Below, one piece after another: positions 1 to 8,371 of a DNA stretch of 64,000 nt. The position numbers and the translations under genes were made by a program. Origin of the DNA: Actinospineispora acaciae DSM 45401 (GTDB lineage Bacteria > Actinomycetota > Actinomycetes > Mycobacteriales > Pseudonocardiaceae); the NCBI RefSeq assembly GCF_000620785.1, contig NZ_JIAI01000005.1, positions 124,001-188,000 on the forward strand. Direction: 5' to 3'. Every line of letters begins with the position of its first letter. Position 1 is the stretch's first letter. The notes beneath the pieces are model-generated. The model did not search any database. It was not told where the DNA came from and saw only the letters and a list, made by a program, of their open reading frames with translations.

Positions 1-1
1 G

Positions 2-706
2 CTGTTCGTACCGCTGATGTTGCTGTGGTGGCGGCGTCGCCGGCGGGAGGGCCGCGCCGGGCCGGAGCCCAGGATGCTCGCGATCGGCGCCGGAACCTGG
101 CTGGCGGTCAACGCGCCGGTCATGTGGTTCTACACGGCCGGCTGGCTGGAGTTCATCCGCACCGGCCTGCGCGCCGCGGCCGCCCCGGACTCGCTGTACT
201 TCGTGCTCAGCTACCTGGCCGGCTGGTCGGGCCTGGACGGCCGCGCCGGCCCCGGCCAGGCCCCGGTGCCGCTCAACCTGGTGGTGCTGGCCCTGTTCGT
301 GGCCTGCTGCGTGGGGCTGGCGGTGCTGGTGTGGCGCGCGCCGCGACAGCCCCGGCTGGCCAGCCTGGCGTTTCTGATCGTGGCCGCCGCGCTGTTGGTC
401 AACAAGTCGTGGAGCCCGCAGTTCTCGCTGTGGCTGGTGCCGCTGGCGGTGCTGGCGCTGCCGAGGTGGCGGCTGTTGCTGGCCTGGATGACGATCGACG
501 CGCTGATCTGGGTGCCCCGGATGTTCTACTACCTCGGGGTGGAGAACAAGGGGCTGCCGGCCGAGCACTTCCTGGTCGCCGTGTTGATCCGAGACGCGGT
601 GGTGGTGTTGCTCATGGTTCTCGTGGTGCGGTCGGTGCTTGCGCCTTCATCACGGAGCCTGGCCGAACCAGTGCTGGAGGGCGGCGCGCAGCGCTCCGGC
701 GGGTGA
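2..706 (+). CDS. GT87-like polytopic membrane protein, C-terminal part
   Basis: The reading frame is open from the left edge of the window, so the true start lies outside; about 234 residues are visible. It is very hydrophobic, with several membrane segments separated by short Arg-rich loops. The segment around WSPQFSLWLVPL, followed by an aromatic-rich stretch, closely resembles HSPQYALWLLPF in the membrane protein at 7001-8371. The two are therefore probably distant members of the same GT87/DUF2029 (polyprenyl-phosphate-dependent mannosyltransferase-like) superfamily. The catalytic N-terminal half is not in view, so substrate and activity cannot be judged. Its 3' end overlaps the convergent monooxygenase gene by 57 bp. 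Confidence 0.7.
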   Translation: MFVPLMLLWWRRRRREGRAGPEPRMLAIGAGTWLAVNAPVMWFYTAGWLEFIRTGLRAAAAPDSLYFVLSYLAGWSGLDGRAGPGQAPVPLNLVVLALFVACCVGLAVLVWRAPRQPRLASLAFLIVAAALLVNKSWSPQFSLWLVPLAVLALPRWRLLLAWMTIDALIWVPRMFYYLGVENKGLPAEHFLVAVLIRDAVVVLLMVLVVRSVLAPSSRSLAEPVLEGGAQRSGG

Positions 707-2128
707 GGGGTGGTCGGGGCCGCTGGCCCAGGCCACCACGCCGTCCGGGCGGATGAGCGTGGCGTCCAGGTCGGGCCGTTCGATCGCGGTGGTCGGTATG
801 GCGGTGACTCGGCCCGTCTCGGGGGCGGGGTCGTCGGCCGGGTGCAGGAGTAGCGGGCGGGCGGACTCGGCCAGTTCGTACAGGGTGGTCCTCCGGTCGG
901 CGGTGGGGGTACGGACGGTCACCGTCAGGTTCGGGCAGTGCTGGCCCAGGAGGGGGTGGGCGCCGGCGTACGGCATGGGGTAGCGGACGTGCAGGCCGGT
1001 CATCATCTCGGCGAAGTAGGCGTTAGCCTGCGGCAGGTCCATGAGGTCGGACACGACGTCGCGCAGCGCGTCGGTGTGCGGGCCGGGCATCATCAGCGCG
1101 GACTGGGCCCGGGTGTTGCGCAGCACGGCGGCGCCCACCGGGTGGCGTTCGGTGGTGTAGCTGTCCAGCAGGCCGCCCGGTGCCCCGGCCGCTAGCTTCC
1201 AGCCCAGGTTCACCGCGTCCATCAGCCCGAGGTTGAGCCCCTGGCCGCCGTTGGGTGAGTGCACGTGCGCGGCGTCGCCGGCCAGCAGCACGCGGCCGAT
1301 CCGGTACGTCTCGGCCTGCCGGGCGTGGTCGAGGAACCGCCTCCCCTCGCGCAGGGCGGTAATGGTGACGTCCCCGCCGCTGACCCGGCGCACGCTCTCG
1401 GTGAGCTCGTCGGCGGTCAGCGGCGCGCGGCCGTCCTCGGCCTCGGGGAAGTCCCCGAACTCGATGGTGCCCAGCAGCGGGCCGGCTCCGTGCAGCAGCG
1501 CCCCGTTCCGCAGCCGTCCGGCGGGAGGCAGTCGGCTGGCGTCGGCCAGTTCCACCTCGGCCGCCCTCGTGATCATGAAAGGCTCGGTGCCCGGGAAGGT
1601 GAAACCGGCCAGCTTGCGCACGGTCGAGCGGCCGCCGTCGCAGCCGACCAGGTAGCCGGCGGTGATCCGGCGCTCGCCGCTCGGGGTGTCCGCGGTGGCG
1701 GTGACCCGGTCGTCGTCCTGGACCAGCCCGGTCAGCGCGTGTTCGGGGAGCACCTGGATCCCGAGCCCGGCCACGTACTTGCGCAGCAACCGCTCGAGGT
1801 CGGGCTGCCAGATCAGCGAGCGTTCCCGGCCAGGCTCGTCCGCCGGCACCAGGTCGATCTTGTGGATGTGCGCGAAGTGGCCCTTGTCGCTGCCGTGGTC
1901 ACGCCGCAGGTCGGCCAGGCCGGCCTCGTGGTACTCGGCGAGCTGGCCGGCCAGGCCTCGGCGGCGCAGTGCCTCGGCGGCCAGCGGGCCGATGCCGCGC
2001 GACTTGCGGTCCGGGTTCGGCTCGGCCAGCCGCTCGATCACCAGCGGCTGGGCGCCGGCCAGCTTCAGCTCGGCGGCCAGCACCAGCCCGACCGGGCCGG
2101 CGCCCACCACCAGGACGTCCGCTTCCAT
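650..2128 (-). CDS. FAD-dependent aromatic monooxygenase (PheA/TfdB type)
   Basis: A 492-residue class A flavoprotein hydroxylase of the kind that hydroxylates phenolic or polyketide aromatics using NAD(P)H and O2. The N-terminal Rossmann motif is VLVVGAGPVGLVLA (about residues 5-18). The second FAD/NADPH motif is GCDGGRSTVRK (about 163-173), and the ribose-binding motif is GDAAHVHSPNGGQGLN (about 285-300). The C-terminal thioredoxin-like extension typical of PheA/TetX-like enzymes follows. The ATG start is followed directly by the FAD motif. It is divergent from a TetR regulator across a palindromic operator, so it is probably induced by its substrate or a toxic aromatic. The native substrate cannot be read from sequence; resistance-type inactivation of an antibiotic such as rifampicin or tetracycline is an alternative role. 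Confidence 0.88.
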   Translation of the reverse strand: MEADVLVVGAGPVGLVLAAELKLAGAQPLVIERLAEPNPDRKSRGIGPLAAEALRRRGLAGQLAEYHEAGLADLRRDHGSDKGHFAHIHKIDLVPADEPGRERSLIWQPDLERLLRKYVAGLGIQVLPEHALTGLVQDDDRVTATADTPSGERRITAGYLVGCDGGRSTVRKLAGFTFPGTEPFMITRAAEVELADASRLPPAGRLRNGALLHGAGPLLGTIEFGDFPEAEDGRAPLTADELTESVRRVSGGDVTITALREGRRFLDHARQAETYRIGRVLLAGDAAHVHSPNGGQGLNLGLMDAVNLGWKLAAGAPGGLLDSYTTERHPVGAAVLRNTRAQSALMMPGPHTDALRDVVSDLMDLPQANAYFAEMMTGLHVRYPMPYAGAHPLLGQHCPNLTVTVRTPTADRRTTLYELAESARPLLLHPADDPAPETGRVTAIPTTAIERPDLDATLIRPDGVVAWASGPDHPSPAGALRAALQHWFGQAP

Positions 2129-2157
2129 GTCACCTTCTCTCGGTTGCTAAGACTGAA

Positions 2158-2209
2158 CCGTCTAGTCTCGACTCCGAAATGCGAGACTAGACGGAACCGT
2201 TCCGTCTAG
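2158..2209. promoter_or_regulatory. Double palindromic operator between monooxygenase and TetR genes
   Basis: Two overlapping inverted repeats fill the divergent intergenic region. The first has 13-nt perfect arms, CCGTCTAGTCTCG at 2158-2170 and its complement at 2182-2194, with an 11-nt spacer. The second is a perfect 11-1-11 palindrome at 2187-2209 with half-site CTAGACGGAAC. CTAG and CCGT/ACGG blocks recur in both. The location between start codons 100 bp apart is typical of a TetR-family operator that controls both genes; that assignment is inference. Confidence 0.8.
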
Positions 2210-2228
2210 CCACCGATAAACTGGGCGG

Positions 2229-2846
2229 GTGGTCGAACCAGCGGACCCCGGTGGCCGGCGGTCACCCGCCAAGCGCCGGGCCATCCTGGACGCCGCCTTC
2301 GAGGTGTTCTGCGCCCAGGGCTACGCCCGGACCAGCGTGGACGCCATCGCCGCCGAGGCCGGCGTGGGCAAGCAGACCGTGTACGGCCACTTCGGCGACA
2401 AGAAGAACCTGTTCCTGGCCACCGTGGACGACGCGAGGTCCGCACTCCCCGCCCTGGACGAGCTGATCACCGACACCGGCGACCCTTTCGCCGACCTGAC
2501 CGCCGCCGGGGAGCGCATCCTGCGGGTGGTGGCCAGCCCCAGGGTCTCCGCGCTGCACCGGCTGACCATCGCCGAGCTCAGGCACCACCCCGAGCTGCAG
2601 CGCGCCTGGCGGGACAGCGCCGACCCGGCCCTCGACCGGGGCATCGCGTCGTACCTACGGGCCTGCCACGAGGCCGGCACCCTGGCGGTGCCCGACCCGG
2701 TACGCGCCGCGCGCCAGTTCACCTACGTGATGGTCACCGAGGCGAGGGTGGCCACCCTCTGGGGCCACGAACCGCTCGCCGGGCCACTGCGCCGCAACAT
2801 CGCCGCCGCCGCGGCCGACCTGATCGTCCGCGCCTACCGCCCGTAA
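2229..2846 (+). CDS. TetR/AcrR family transcriptional regulator
   Basis: 205 residues, GTG start. The N-terminal helix-turn-helix (about residues 14-60) reads AILDAAFEVFCAQGYARTSV, then IAAEAGVGKQTVYGHFGDK, the standard TetR signature. The C-terminal ligand-binding domain is divergent and matches the TetR_C group that includes AefR-like regulators (LHRLTIAEL). It is divergent from the aromatic monooxygenase, with the paired palindromes at 2158-2209 between them, so it most likely represses both genes and is released by an aromatic effector. The gene ends 4 bp before the convergent M13 peptidase gene. Confidence 0.9.
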   Translation: MVEPADPGGRRSPAKRRAILDAAFEVFCAQGYARTSVDAIAAEAGVGKQTVYGHFGDKKNLFLATVDDARSALPALDELITDTGDPFADLTAAGERILRVVASPRVSALHRLTIAELRHHPELQRAWRDSADPALDRGIASYLRACHEAGTLAVPDPVRAARQFTYVMVTEARVATLWGHEPLAGPLRRNIAAAAADLIVRAYRP

Positions 2847-2850
2847 CCGC

Positions 2851-4893
2851 CTACCAGATGTGGATGCGGTCGGCGGGGGGCTTGAAGAGCTTGTCGGTGG
2901 GTTTGAGGTCGAAGGCCTGGTAGAAGGCGTCGACGTTGGTGACCACGCCGTTGGAGCGGAACAGGCCGGGGCTGTGCGGGTCGGTGAGCAGGCCGGTGCG
3001 CAGCGACTCCTCGCGTTCCTTGGTCCGCCAGATCTGCCCGAACCCGAGGAAGAACCGCTGGTCACCGGTGAAGCCGTCGATCACCGACGACGGCTTGCCG
3101 GCCAGCGAGGCCTGGTACGCCCGGTGCGCCACGGTCAGCCCGGACAGGTCGGCGATGTTCTCCCCGAGGGTCAGCTCGCCGTTGACGTGCGCGTCCGGCA
3201 GCGGCTGGTAGGCGTTGTACTGCGCGACCAGCGCCTTGGTTTTCGCGGTGAAGCGCTGCGCGTCCTCCGGGGTCCACCAGTCGCGCAGGTTGCCGTCGCC
3301 GTCGTACTGGCGGCCCTGGTCGTCGAAGGCGTGGCTGATCTCGTGGCCGATCACGGCGCCGATCGCGCCGTAGTTGACCGCGTCGTCGGCCCGCGCGTCG
3401 AAGAACGGCGGCTGCAGGATCGCGGCCGGGAACGCGATCTCGTTCATGGTCGGGCTGTAGTATGCGTTGACCGTCTGCGGGGTCATGAACCACTCGTTGC
3501 GGTCCACCGGCTTGCCGAGCTTGTCCAGGGCCCGCTGGTGCTCGAACCGGGCGGCGCGCTGCAGGTTGCCGATCAGGTCGTCGCGCTTGATCTCGAGCTT
3601 GGAGTAGTCCTTCCACTGGTTCGGGTAGCCGATCTTGACGGCCAGCTTGTCCAGCTTGGCGCGGGCGGCGGCCTTGGTCTGCGGCGTCATCCAGTCCAGC
3701 GTGTCGATCGAGCGGCGGTACGCGTCGAGCAGGTTGCGGACCAGCGCCTCGGCGCGCTCCTTGGCCTCCGGCGCGAAGTACTTGGACACGTACATCCGCC
3801 CGAGCGTCTCGCCGAGCACGCCGTTGACCGCCGCCACGCCGCGCTGCCAGCGGTCCCGGTTCTGCTCGCGCCCGCCGAGCACCTTGCCGCCGAAGTCGAA
3901 CTTGGTGTCCACGAAGTCCTGGCTCAGGTACGAGCCGTAGTCCTGGAGCAGGTGCCACTTCAGGTACTGCTTCCAGGTGTCCAGCGGGACCTCGGTGACC
4001 ATCTTGGACAGCGCGGAGAAGAAGCTCGGCTGGGAGATGATGAAGTCGGGCTGGGTGACGCCGGCGCCGGCCATGTAGGTCGCCCAGTCCATCCCGGTGG
4101 CCTTGGTCGCGTCGGCCACGGTGAACCTGTTGTAGATGGCCAGCGGGTCGCGGTTCTGGACCTTCGTCCACTCCGCGGCGGCCAGCTTGGTCTCCAGGTC
4201 CAGGACGCGCCCGGCGGTGCCATCCGGGTCGGGAAGGCCGGCCAGGGTGAGCATCTTGGCGGTGTAGGCCCGGTACTTGTCCCGGATGTCGGTGAACTTC
4301 TTGTCGTTCGACAGGTAGTAGTCCCGGTCGGGCAGCGAGGTGCCGCCCTGGAACACGTCGGTGACGTACGAGGTCGCCTGCTTGGAGTCCTGGCTGACGC
4401 TCAGCCCGATCGGGTTGGACGCGCCGAACCGCTGGATCTCGCCGAGGTGGCGGACCAGGTCGGTGGAGTTGGAGATCTTGTCAACGGCGGCGAAGTCCGG
4501 CGCCAGCGGGGCCGCGCGCAGCTGGTCCAGCCGCCCGGTGTCCATGAAGCTGGCGTACATGTCGCCGATCTTGCGCTGGTCGGAGTTGGCCGGCGCGTTG
4601 GTGTCCTTCGCGGCCTCGTCGATCAGCGTGCGCTGGTTGGCCCGCGACTTCTCGGCGAGGATGGAGAACGAGCCGTACTCGGACATGTCCGGCGGGATCT
4701 GCGTGTTGCGCATCCAGGTGCCGTTGACGAAGTCGAACAGGTCGTCCGCCGGCCGCACCGCCCGGTCGAACCCGGCCTGGTCCAGCCCCGAGGTCGGCGG
4801 CGCCGGCGGTGGCGCCGCTCCGCCACACGCCGTGCTCAACCCGACCGCCGCCCCCGTCACCAGCACCACAACCCGCCGGCCCCATATCCGCAT
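2851..4893 (-). CDS. M13 family zinc metallopeptidase, lipoprotein
   Basis: 680 residues, full length for the neprilysin/PepO family. The N-terminus has a lipoprotein signal with lipobox LSTAC, predicting attachment to the outer face of the membrane at Cys 23 or so, followed by an Ala/Pro-rich linker. The zinc site is complete: HEISH near residue 516 (GAVIGHEISHAFDDQGRQYD) and the third ligand Glu in GENIADLSGL about 60 residues later. The substrate-backbone motif NAYYSPTMNEIAFPAAIL is present. It ends RIHIW, the usual M13 C-terminal xxxW. It probably degrades small peptides or processes secreted peptides outside the cell. The related mycobacterial enzyme is Zmp1. It is monocistronic. Confidence 0.95.
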   Translation of the reverse strand: MRIWGRRVVVLVTGAAVGLSTACGGAAPPPAPPTSGLDQAGFDRAVRPADDLFDFVNGTWMRNTQIPPDMSEYGSFSILAEKSRANQRTLIDEAAKDTNAPANSDQRKIGDMYASFMDTGRLDQLRAAPLAPDFAAVDKISNSTDLVRHLGEIQRFGASNPIGLSVSQDSKQATSYVTDVFQGGTSLPDRDYYLSNDKKFTDIRDKYRAYTAKMLTLAGLPDPDGTAGRVLDLETKLAAAEWTKVQNRDPLAIYNRFTVADATKATGMDWATYMAGAGVTQPDFIISQPSFFSALSKMVTEVPLDTWKQYLKWHLLQDYGSYLSQDFVDTKFDFGGKVLGGREQNRDRWQRGVAAVNGVLGETLGRMYVSKYFAPEAKERAEALVRNLLDAYRRSIDTLDWMTPQTKAAARAKLDKLAVKIGYPNQWKDYSKLEIKRDDLIGNLQRAARFEHQRALDKLGKPVDRNEWFMTPQTVNAYYSPTMNEIAFPAAILQPPFFDARADDAVNYGAIGAVIGHEISHAFDDQGRQYDGDGNLRDWWTPEDAQRFTAKTKALVAQYNAYQPLPDAHVNGELTLGENIADLSGLTVAHRAYQASLAGKPSSVIDGFTGDQRFFLGFGQIWRTKEREESLRTGLLTDPHSPGLFRSNGVVTNVDAFYQAFDLKPTDKLFKPPADRIHIW

Positions 4894-4941
4894 CCGGCCA
4901 CCCTAGGAGCACCCCGCGCGCGTCCGTGCCCCCGGCACCCC

Positions 4942-4984
4942 GCGAGTCGGGGATTTCGTCAGGGTGAGTCGGGACTTTTGACAG
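4942..4984. repeat. 43-bp dispersed element, copy 1 (two about 21-bp units)
   Basis: The element consists of two head-to-tail versions of GNGAGTCGGGRNTTTNNYCAG (first at 4942-4962, second from 4964). A second copy, 36 of 43 identical, lies at 56361-56403 in the same orientation. Both copies are intergenic. The conserved core spanning the unit junction is identical over 16 bases (TCAGGGTGAGTCGGGA). No ORF is associated. It could be a repeated regulatory site or a short miniature repeat; function unknown. Confidence 0.7.
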
Positions 4985-5037
4985 ACGGCACCAAACCCGG
5001 TGGAGCCCCATCGGCTTGATCGATAGCGTGGCCCCAC

Positions 5038-6420
5038 GTGACCGGGGGCGAGCGGGAGGATCGAAGCCAGGGACCGTTCGCCGCGCCGTGGCGGGCCACC
5101 AGCCTGGGCGTCGGGCTGCTGGTCACGCTGTTCGCGTTCGAGACGGTCGCGGTGGCCACCGCGATGCCCTCGGCAGTGCGGGAGCTGGACGGGCTTGCCT
5201 ACTACGGCTGGCCGTTCAGCGCGTTCCTGCTCACCAGCCTGGTCGGGCTGGTGGTGGCCGGCGGGTGGGGCGACCGGGTGGGCCCGCGCGGCCCGCTGCT
5301 CACCGGGATCGCGGTGTTCGCCGCCGGGCTGGTGGTCGCCGGCACCGCGCCGTGGATGTGGACGTTCGTGCTCGGCAGGGGCATGCAGGGCCTCGGCGTC
5401 GGGATGGCCAGCGTCGCCGCGTACCTGATCATCGGCGCGGGGTATCCGCCCTGGCTGCGGCCCCGGGCGATGTCCATCGTGTCCGCCGCCTACGTGCTGC
5501 CGGCGCTGGTCGGGCCGGTGATCTCCGGCGCGCTGGCCACCTACCTGACCTGGCGGCTGGTGTTCCTGGGTCTGGTGCCGTTGCTGGCCACCGGCGCCGT
5601 GCTGCTGCTCCCGGTGCTGCGCCGGATCCCCCGGCCGACCGAGCCACCCGCGCGACCCCGGCGCCGGGTGCCCTACGCGATCCTGACCGGCGCCGCCGTG
5701 CTCGCCCTGCAGTACGCCGGCGCGCGGGTGGTGACGGGGGTCGACGCGGTGGGCGTCCTGGCCGGGCTGGGCGGGATCGCGGGCGTGCTGGTCGGGCTGC
5801 GCGTGCTGTTGCCGGCGGGCACCCTGCGGCTGCGCGCCGGGGTGCCGGCGGTGATCGGCCTGCGCGGGCTGGTGTCCGGCGCGTTCTTCAGCGTGGAGTC
5901 GGTGCTGCCGCTGACATTGACCACCCTGCACGGCATGTCCCCGATCACGGCCGGGCTGCCGCTGCTGGTCGGCGCGGTGGGCTGGGCGGGCGGCGCGCAG
6001 GTGCAGGGCCGGGTGCGGGCGGTGCCCAGGCACGTGCTGGTGCGCTGCGGGTTCGTCGCGCTGGCGGTGTGCGTCGGCGGGCTGGTGCTGATCTGCCTGC
6101 CCGGGATGCCGGGCTGGCCGGCGTACCCGCTGTGGATCTTCGGGGGCCTAGGCATGGGGCTGGTGATGCCCACCACCGGGGTGCTGATGCTGGACCTGTC
6201 CCCGGAGCAGGGGCGGGGCGCCAACAGCTCGGCGTTGCAGATCAGCGACGTGACGGGCTCCTCGCTGTGCATCGGGCTGGCCGGGGCGGTGGTGGGCGCG
6301 GCGGAGCACGGCCTGCTCGGGCTGGCCCCGGCCGTCGGCTCGGTCACCGCGCTGATGGCGGTGATCGCGGTCGCCGGCGCCTTCCTGGCCGGCCGGGTGC
6401 GGCGGTCGCGGTTAGCCTGA
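5038..6420 (+). CDS. MFS drug/metabolite exporter (DHA2-like)
   Basis: 460 residues, GTG start. A short hydrophilic N-terminus is followed by 12-14 predicted membrane helices. MFS motif A is visible after the second helix (GGWGDRVGPRGPLL), and helix 4 carries the RGMQGLGVG stretch (motif B type). The end is strongly basic (RVRRSRLA). Family knowledge says proton-driven efflux of small molecules; the substrate is not predictable. The Nudix gene begins 4 bp after its stop, so the two are probably co-transcribed. There is no clear ribosome binding site before the GTG, so the start is somewhat uncertain. Confidence 0.88.
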   Translation: MTGGEREDRSQGPFAAPWRATSLGVGLLVTLFAFETVAVATAMPSAVRELDGLAYYGWPFSAFLLTSLVGLVVAGGWGDRVGPRGPLLTGIAVFAAGLVVAGTAPWMWTFVLGRGMQGLGVGMASVAAYLIIGAGYPPWLRPRAMSIVSAAYVLPALVGPVISGALATYLTWRLVFLGLVPLLATGAVLLLPVLRRIPRPTEPPARPRRRVPYAILTGAAVLALQYAGARVVTGVDAVGVLAGLGGIAGVLVGLRVLLPAGTLRLRAGVPAVIGLRGLVSGAFFSVESVLPLTLTTLHGMSPITAGLPLLVGAVGWAGGAQVQGRVRAVPRHVLVRCGFVALAVCVGGLVLICLPGMPGWPAYPLWIFGGLGMGLVMPTTGVLMLDLSPEQGRGANSSALQISDVTGSSLCIGLAGAVVGAAEHGLLGLAPAVGSVTALMAVIAVAGAFLAGRVRRSRLA

Positions 6421-6424
6421 GCCG

Positions 6425-7060
6425 GTGCCGCCCACCCTGACCGAGCAGTCCGTCCGGGCCGCGCTGGCCGGGTTCGCCCGCCGCGCCGTCGACCGTCCCG
6501 ACCTGCGCGCGGCGGCGGTGGCCGTCACCCTGGCCTGTGCCGGGGACGGCGCGGTGCAGGTGCTGCTGACCCGGCGGGCGCCCCGGCTGCGTACCCATTC
6601 CGGGCAGTGGGCGCTGCCGGGTGGAGGGGTGGACGACGGCGAGTCCGCGCCCGACGCGGCCCGCCGCGAGCTGGCCGAGGAGCTGGGCCTGGAGCTGCCC
6701 GAGGCCGCCGTGCTCGGCCAGCTCGACGACTACGCCACCCGGTCCGGGTTCGTGATCACGCCGGTGGTGCTGTGGGCCGGCCCGGTCAGCGCGGGCGTGT
6801 CGAGGCCGGGCGCGCGGCCGCTGCGTCCGGCCCGTGGCGAGGTGGCCGCCGTGTACGGCATTCCGCTCGGGCAGCTGGACATCGACCCGATCTTCCTGAC
6901 CATCCCGGAGTCGGACGCCCCGGTGATCCAGCTGCCGCTGATGGGCCGGCGGGTGCACGCCCCCACCGGCGCGGTGCTCTACCAGTTCCGCGAGGTCGCG
7001 CTACACGGCAGGGCGACCAGGGTGGCCCACCTCGAGCAGCCGGTCTTCGCCTGGCGCTGA
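6425..7060 (+). CDS. Nudix hydrolase, CoA pyrophosphatase-like
   Basis: 211 residues, GTG start, 4 bp after the MFS stop. The Nudix box runs from GGGVDDGESAPDAAR into RELAEELGLEL (about residues 67-90) and has the catalytic Glu residues in REx2EE. The preceding motif LLTRRAPRLRTHSGQWALPG is the arrangement seen in NUDT7/NUDT8-type CoA pyrophosphatases, which cleave CoA to 4'-phosphopantetheine and 3',5'-ADP. The actinobacterial assignment is by this motif only, so the substrate is inferred. The 3' end overlaps the convergent membrane protein gene by 60 bp, which is unusually long. Confidence 0.9.
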   Translation: MPPTLTEQSVRAALAGFARRAVDRPDLRAAAVAVTLACAGDGAVQVLLTRRAPRLRTHSGQWALPGGGVDDGESAPDAARRELAEELGLELPEAAVLGQLDDYATRSGFVITPVVLWAGPVSAGVSRPGARPLRPARGEVAAVYGIPLGQLDIDPIFLTIPESDAPVIQLPLMGRRVHAPTGAVLYQFREVALHGRATRVAHLEQPVFAWR

Positions 7061-8371
7061 GTCGGCTTCCGTCCGGTCGTCCGCTGCGTCATCGAACGTG
7101 GTCTCGGCGGCCAGGAACACGCCGAACAGCGCGACCAGCAGCGCGGCCCGGCCCCACACCCCGACCACCACCGCCTGCGCGGCCAGCCCGTCGTAGACCT
7201 GGTAGCCGCTGTTCACCCGCAGCGTGTAGAACCAGCGGAAGATCCCCAGCCCGATGGCGGCGTCGGCGGCGAGGTACCCGGCGATCCATCCCCAGCGGAC
7301 CCGCAGCAGCACGAAGAACGGCAGCAGCCACAGCGCGTACTGCGGCGAGTGCACCTTGTGCAACAGCAGGAAACCGGCCAGCATCGCGGCGCTGACCTGC
7401 ACCCACGGGTACACCCCGGTGCGGCGGTAGCGCCACCACCCCACCCCGAGCGCCACCGCGAACGACAGCAGCACCAACGCCGGCGACAGCCGGTCGGCCA
7501 GCGCCTGGAACGCCTCGTTCTCCGGGTCGGACGCCGGGCGGAACCCCCAGTACCAGATCGAGTTGGTGGTCGCGTCCACCGTGCGCAGCTGCTGGTAGGT
7601 GAACGAGGCCCGCCAGCCCTCGTAGCCGAGCACCGCGAACGGCAGGTTCACCGCGATCACCGTCGCGATGCTCGCGGCCACCACCCGCAGCGCCCCCGCC
7701 CGGGTGCCCCTGGTCAGTACGTAGAGCGCCAGCGGGGCCACGAACACGCCCGGGTAGATCTTGAACGCGAACCCGAGCCCGAGCAGCACCCCGGCCCAGG
7801 TGGCCCGCCGTACCAGCTGGTCTGGCGTCCGCCAGCCGTGCAGCACCGCGACCGCCCCGACCGCGCAGGCCACGGCGGGCAGGTCCCAGTTGTGGAACGC
7901 ATAGAGGAACAGCGGTGGCCCGAGCGCCCACAGCAGCGCCCGCCACCGCGACAGCCGACCCAACAGCCACGCCGTCACCAGCCCGAACGGCGCCAGGAGC
8001 AGCGCGGTGCCGAGCATGAAGCCGCCGTCCGTGTTCGCGAACAGCGCGCCGGCCCAGATCAGCATGCCGCTCAGCACCGGGTACTCCACGGTGCCGCCGA
8101 CCAACGTGCCGTCCTCGGTGATGGCGCCGTTGACGTAAGGCACCACGTGTCGGTTGATGTCGCGGCCCAGCCACAGCTCCTGGACGTCGGTGTAGCAGAG
8201 GTCGCGGTTCTTGCGGACGTCGTAGTCCGGGCCGCTGCGGCCCTCGGAGTCGAACACCGGCCCGATGCAGCGGGCCTTGTTCTCGAAGCTGGCCAGCATG
8301 GTCAGCCAGGTGAGCAGCACCAGCAGGAGCAGTCCGGCACCGCCGAGGCGCCGCCGGGTCTGCCCTGTCAT
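7001..8371 (-). CDS. GT87/DUF2029-type integral membrane protein (Rv0051-like)
   Basis: 456 residues. The ATG at 8371 overlaps the endonuclease IV stop as ATGA, which fixes the start. The first helix (GAGLLLLVLLTWLTMLA) is followed by a long extracytoplasmic loop containing GPDYDVRKNRDLCYTDVQELW and LGRDINRHVVPYVNG, then about ten more membrane segments and a polar acidic tail. This layout matches polyprenyl-phosphate-sugar-dependent glycosyltransferase-like proteins of actinobacteria. The relative in Mycobacterium tuberculosis (Rv0051) also lies just upstream of rpsF-ssb-rpsR-rplI. A role in cell-envelope glycan assembly is inferred. Confidence 0.85.
   Translation of the reverse strand: MTGQTRRRLGGAGLLLLVLLTWLTMLASFENKARCIGPVFDSEGRSGPDYDVRKNRDLCYTDVQELWLGRDINRHVVPYVNGAITEDGTLVGGTVEYPVLSGMLIWAGALFANTDGGFMLGTALLLAPFGLVTAWLLGRLSRWRALLWALGPPLFLYAFHNWDLPAVACAVGAVAVLHGWRTPDQLVRRATWAGVLLGLGFAFKIYPGVFVAPLALYVLTRGTRAGALRVVAASIATVIAVNLPFAVLGYEGWRASFTYQQLRTVDATTNSIWYWGFRPASDPENEAFQALADRLSPALVLLSFAVALGVGWWRYRRTGVYPWVQVSAAMLAGFLLLHKVHSPQYALWLLPFFVLLRVRWGWIAGYLAADAAIGLGIFRWFYTLRVNSGYQVYDGLAAQAVVVGVWGRAALLVALFGVFLAAETTFDDAADDRTEADSAPGEDRLLEVGHPGRPAV

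Noticed and set aside
650..2128. Antibiotic biosynthesis cluster marked by the aromatic monooxygenase
   Set aside because: No PKS, NRPS or tailoring partners nearby; the TetR pair fits an isolated inducible enzyme better.
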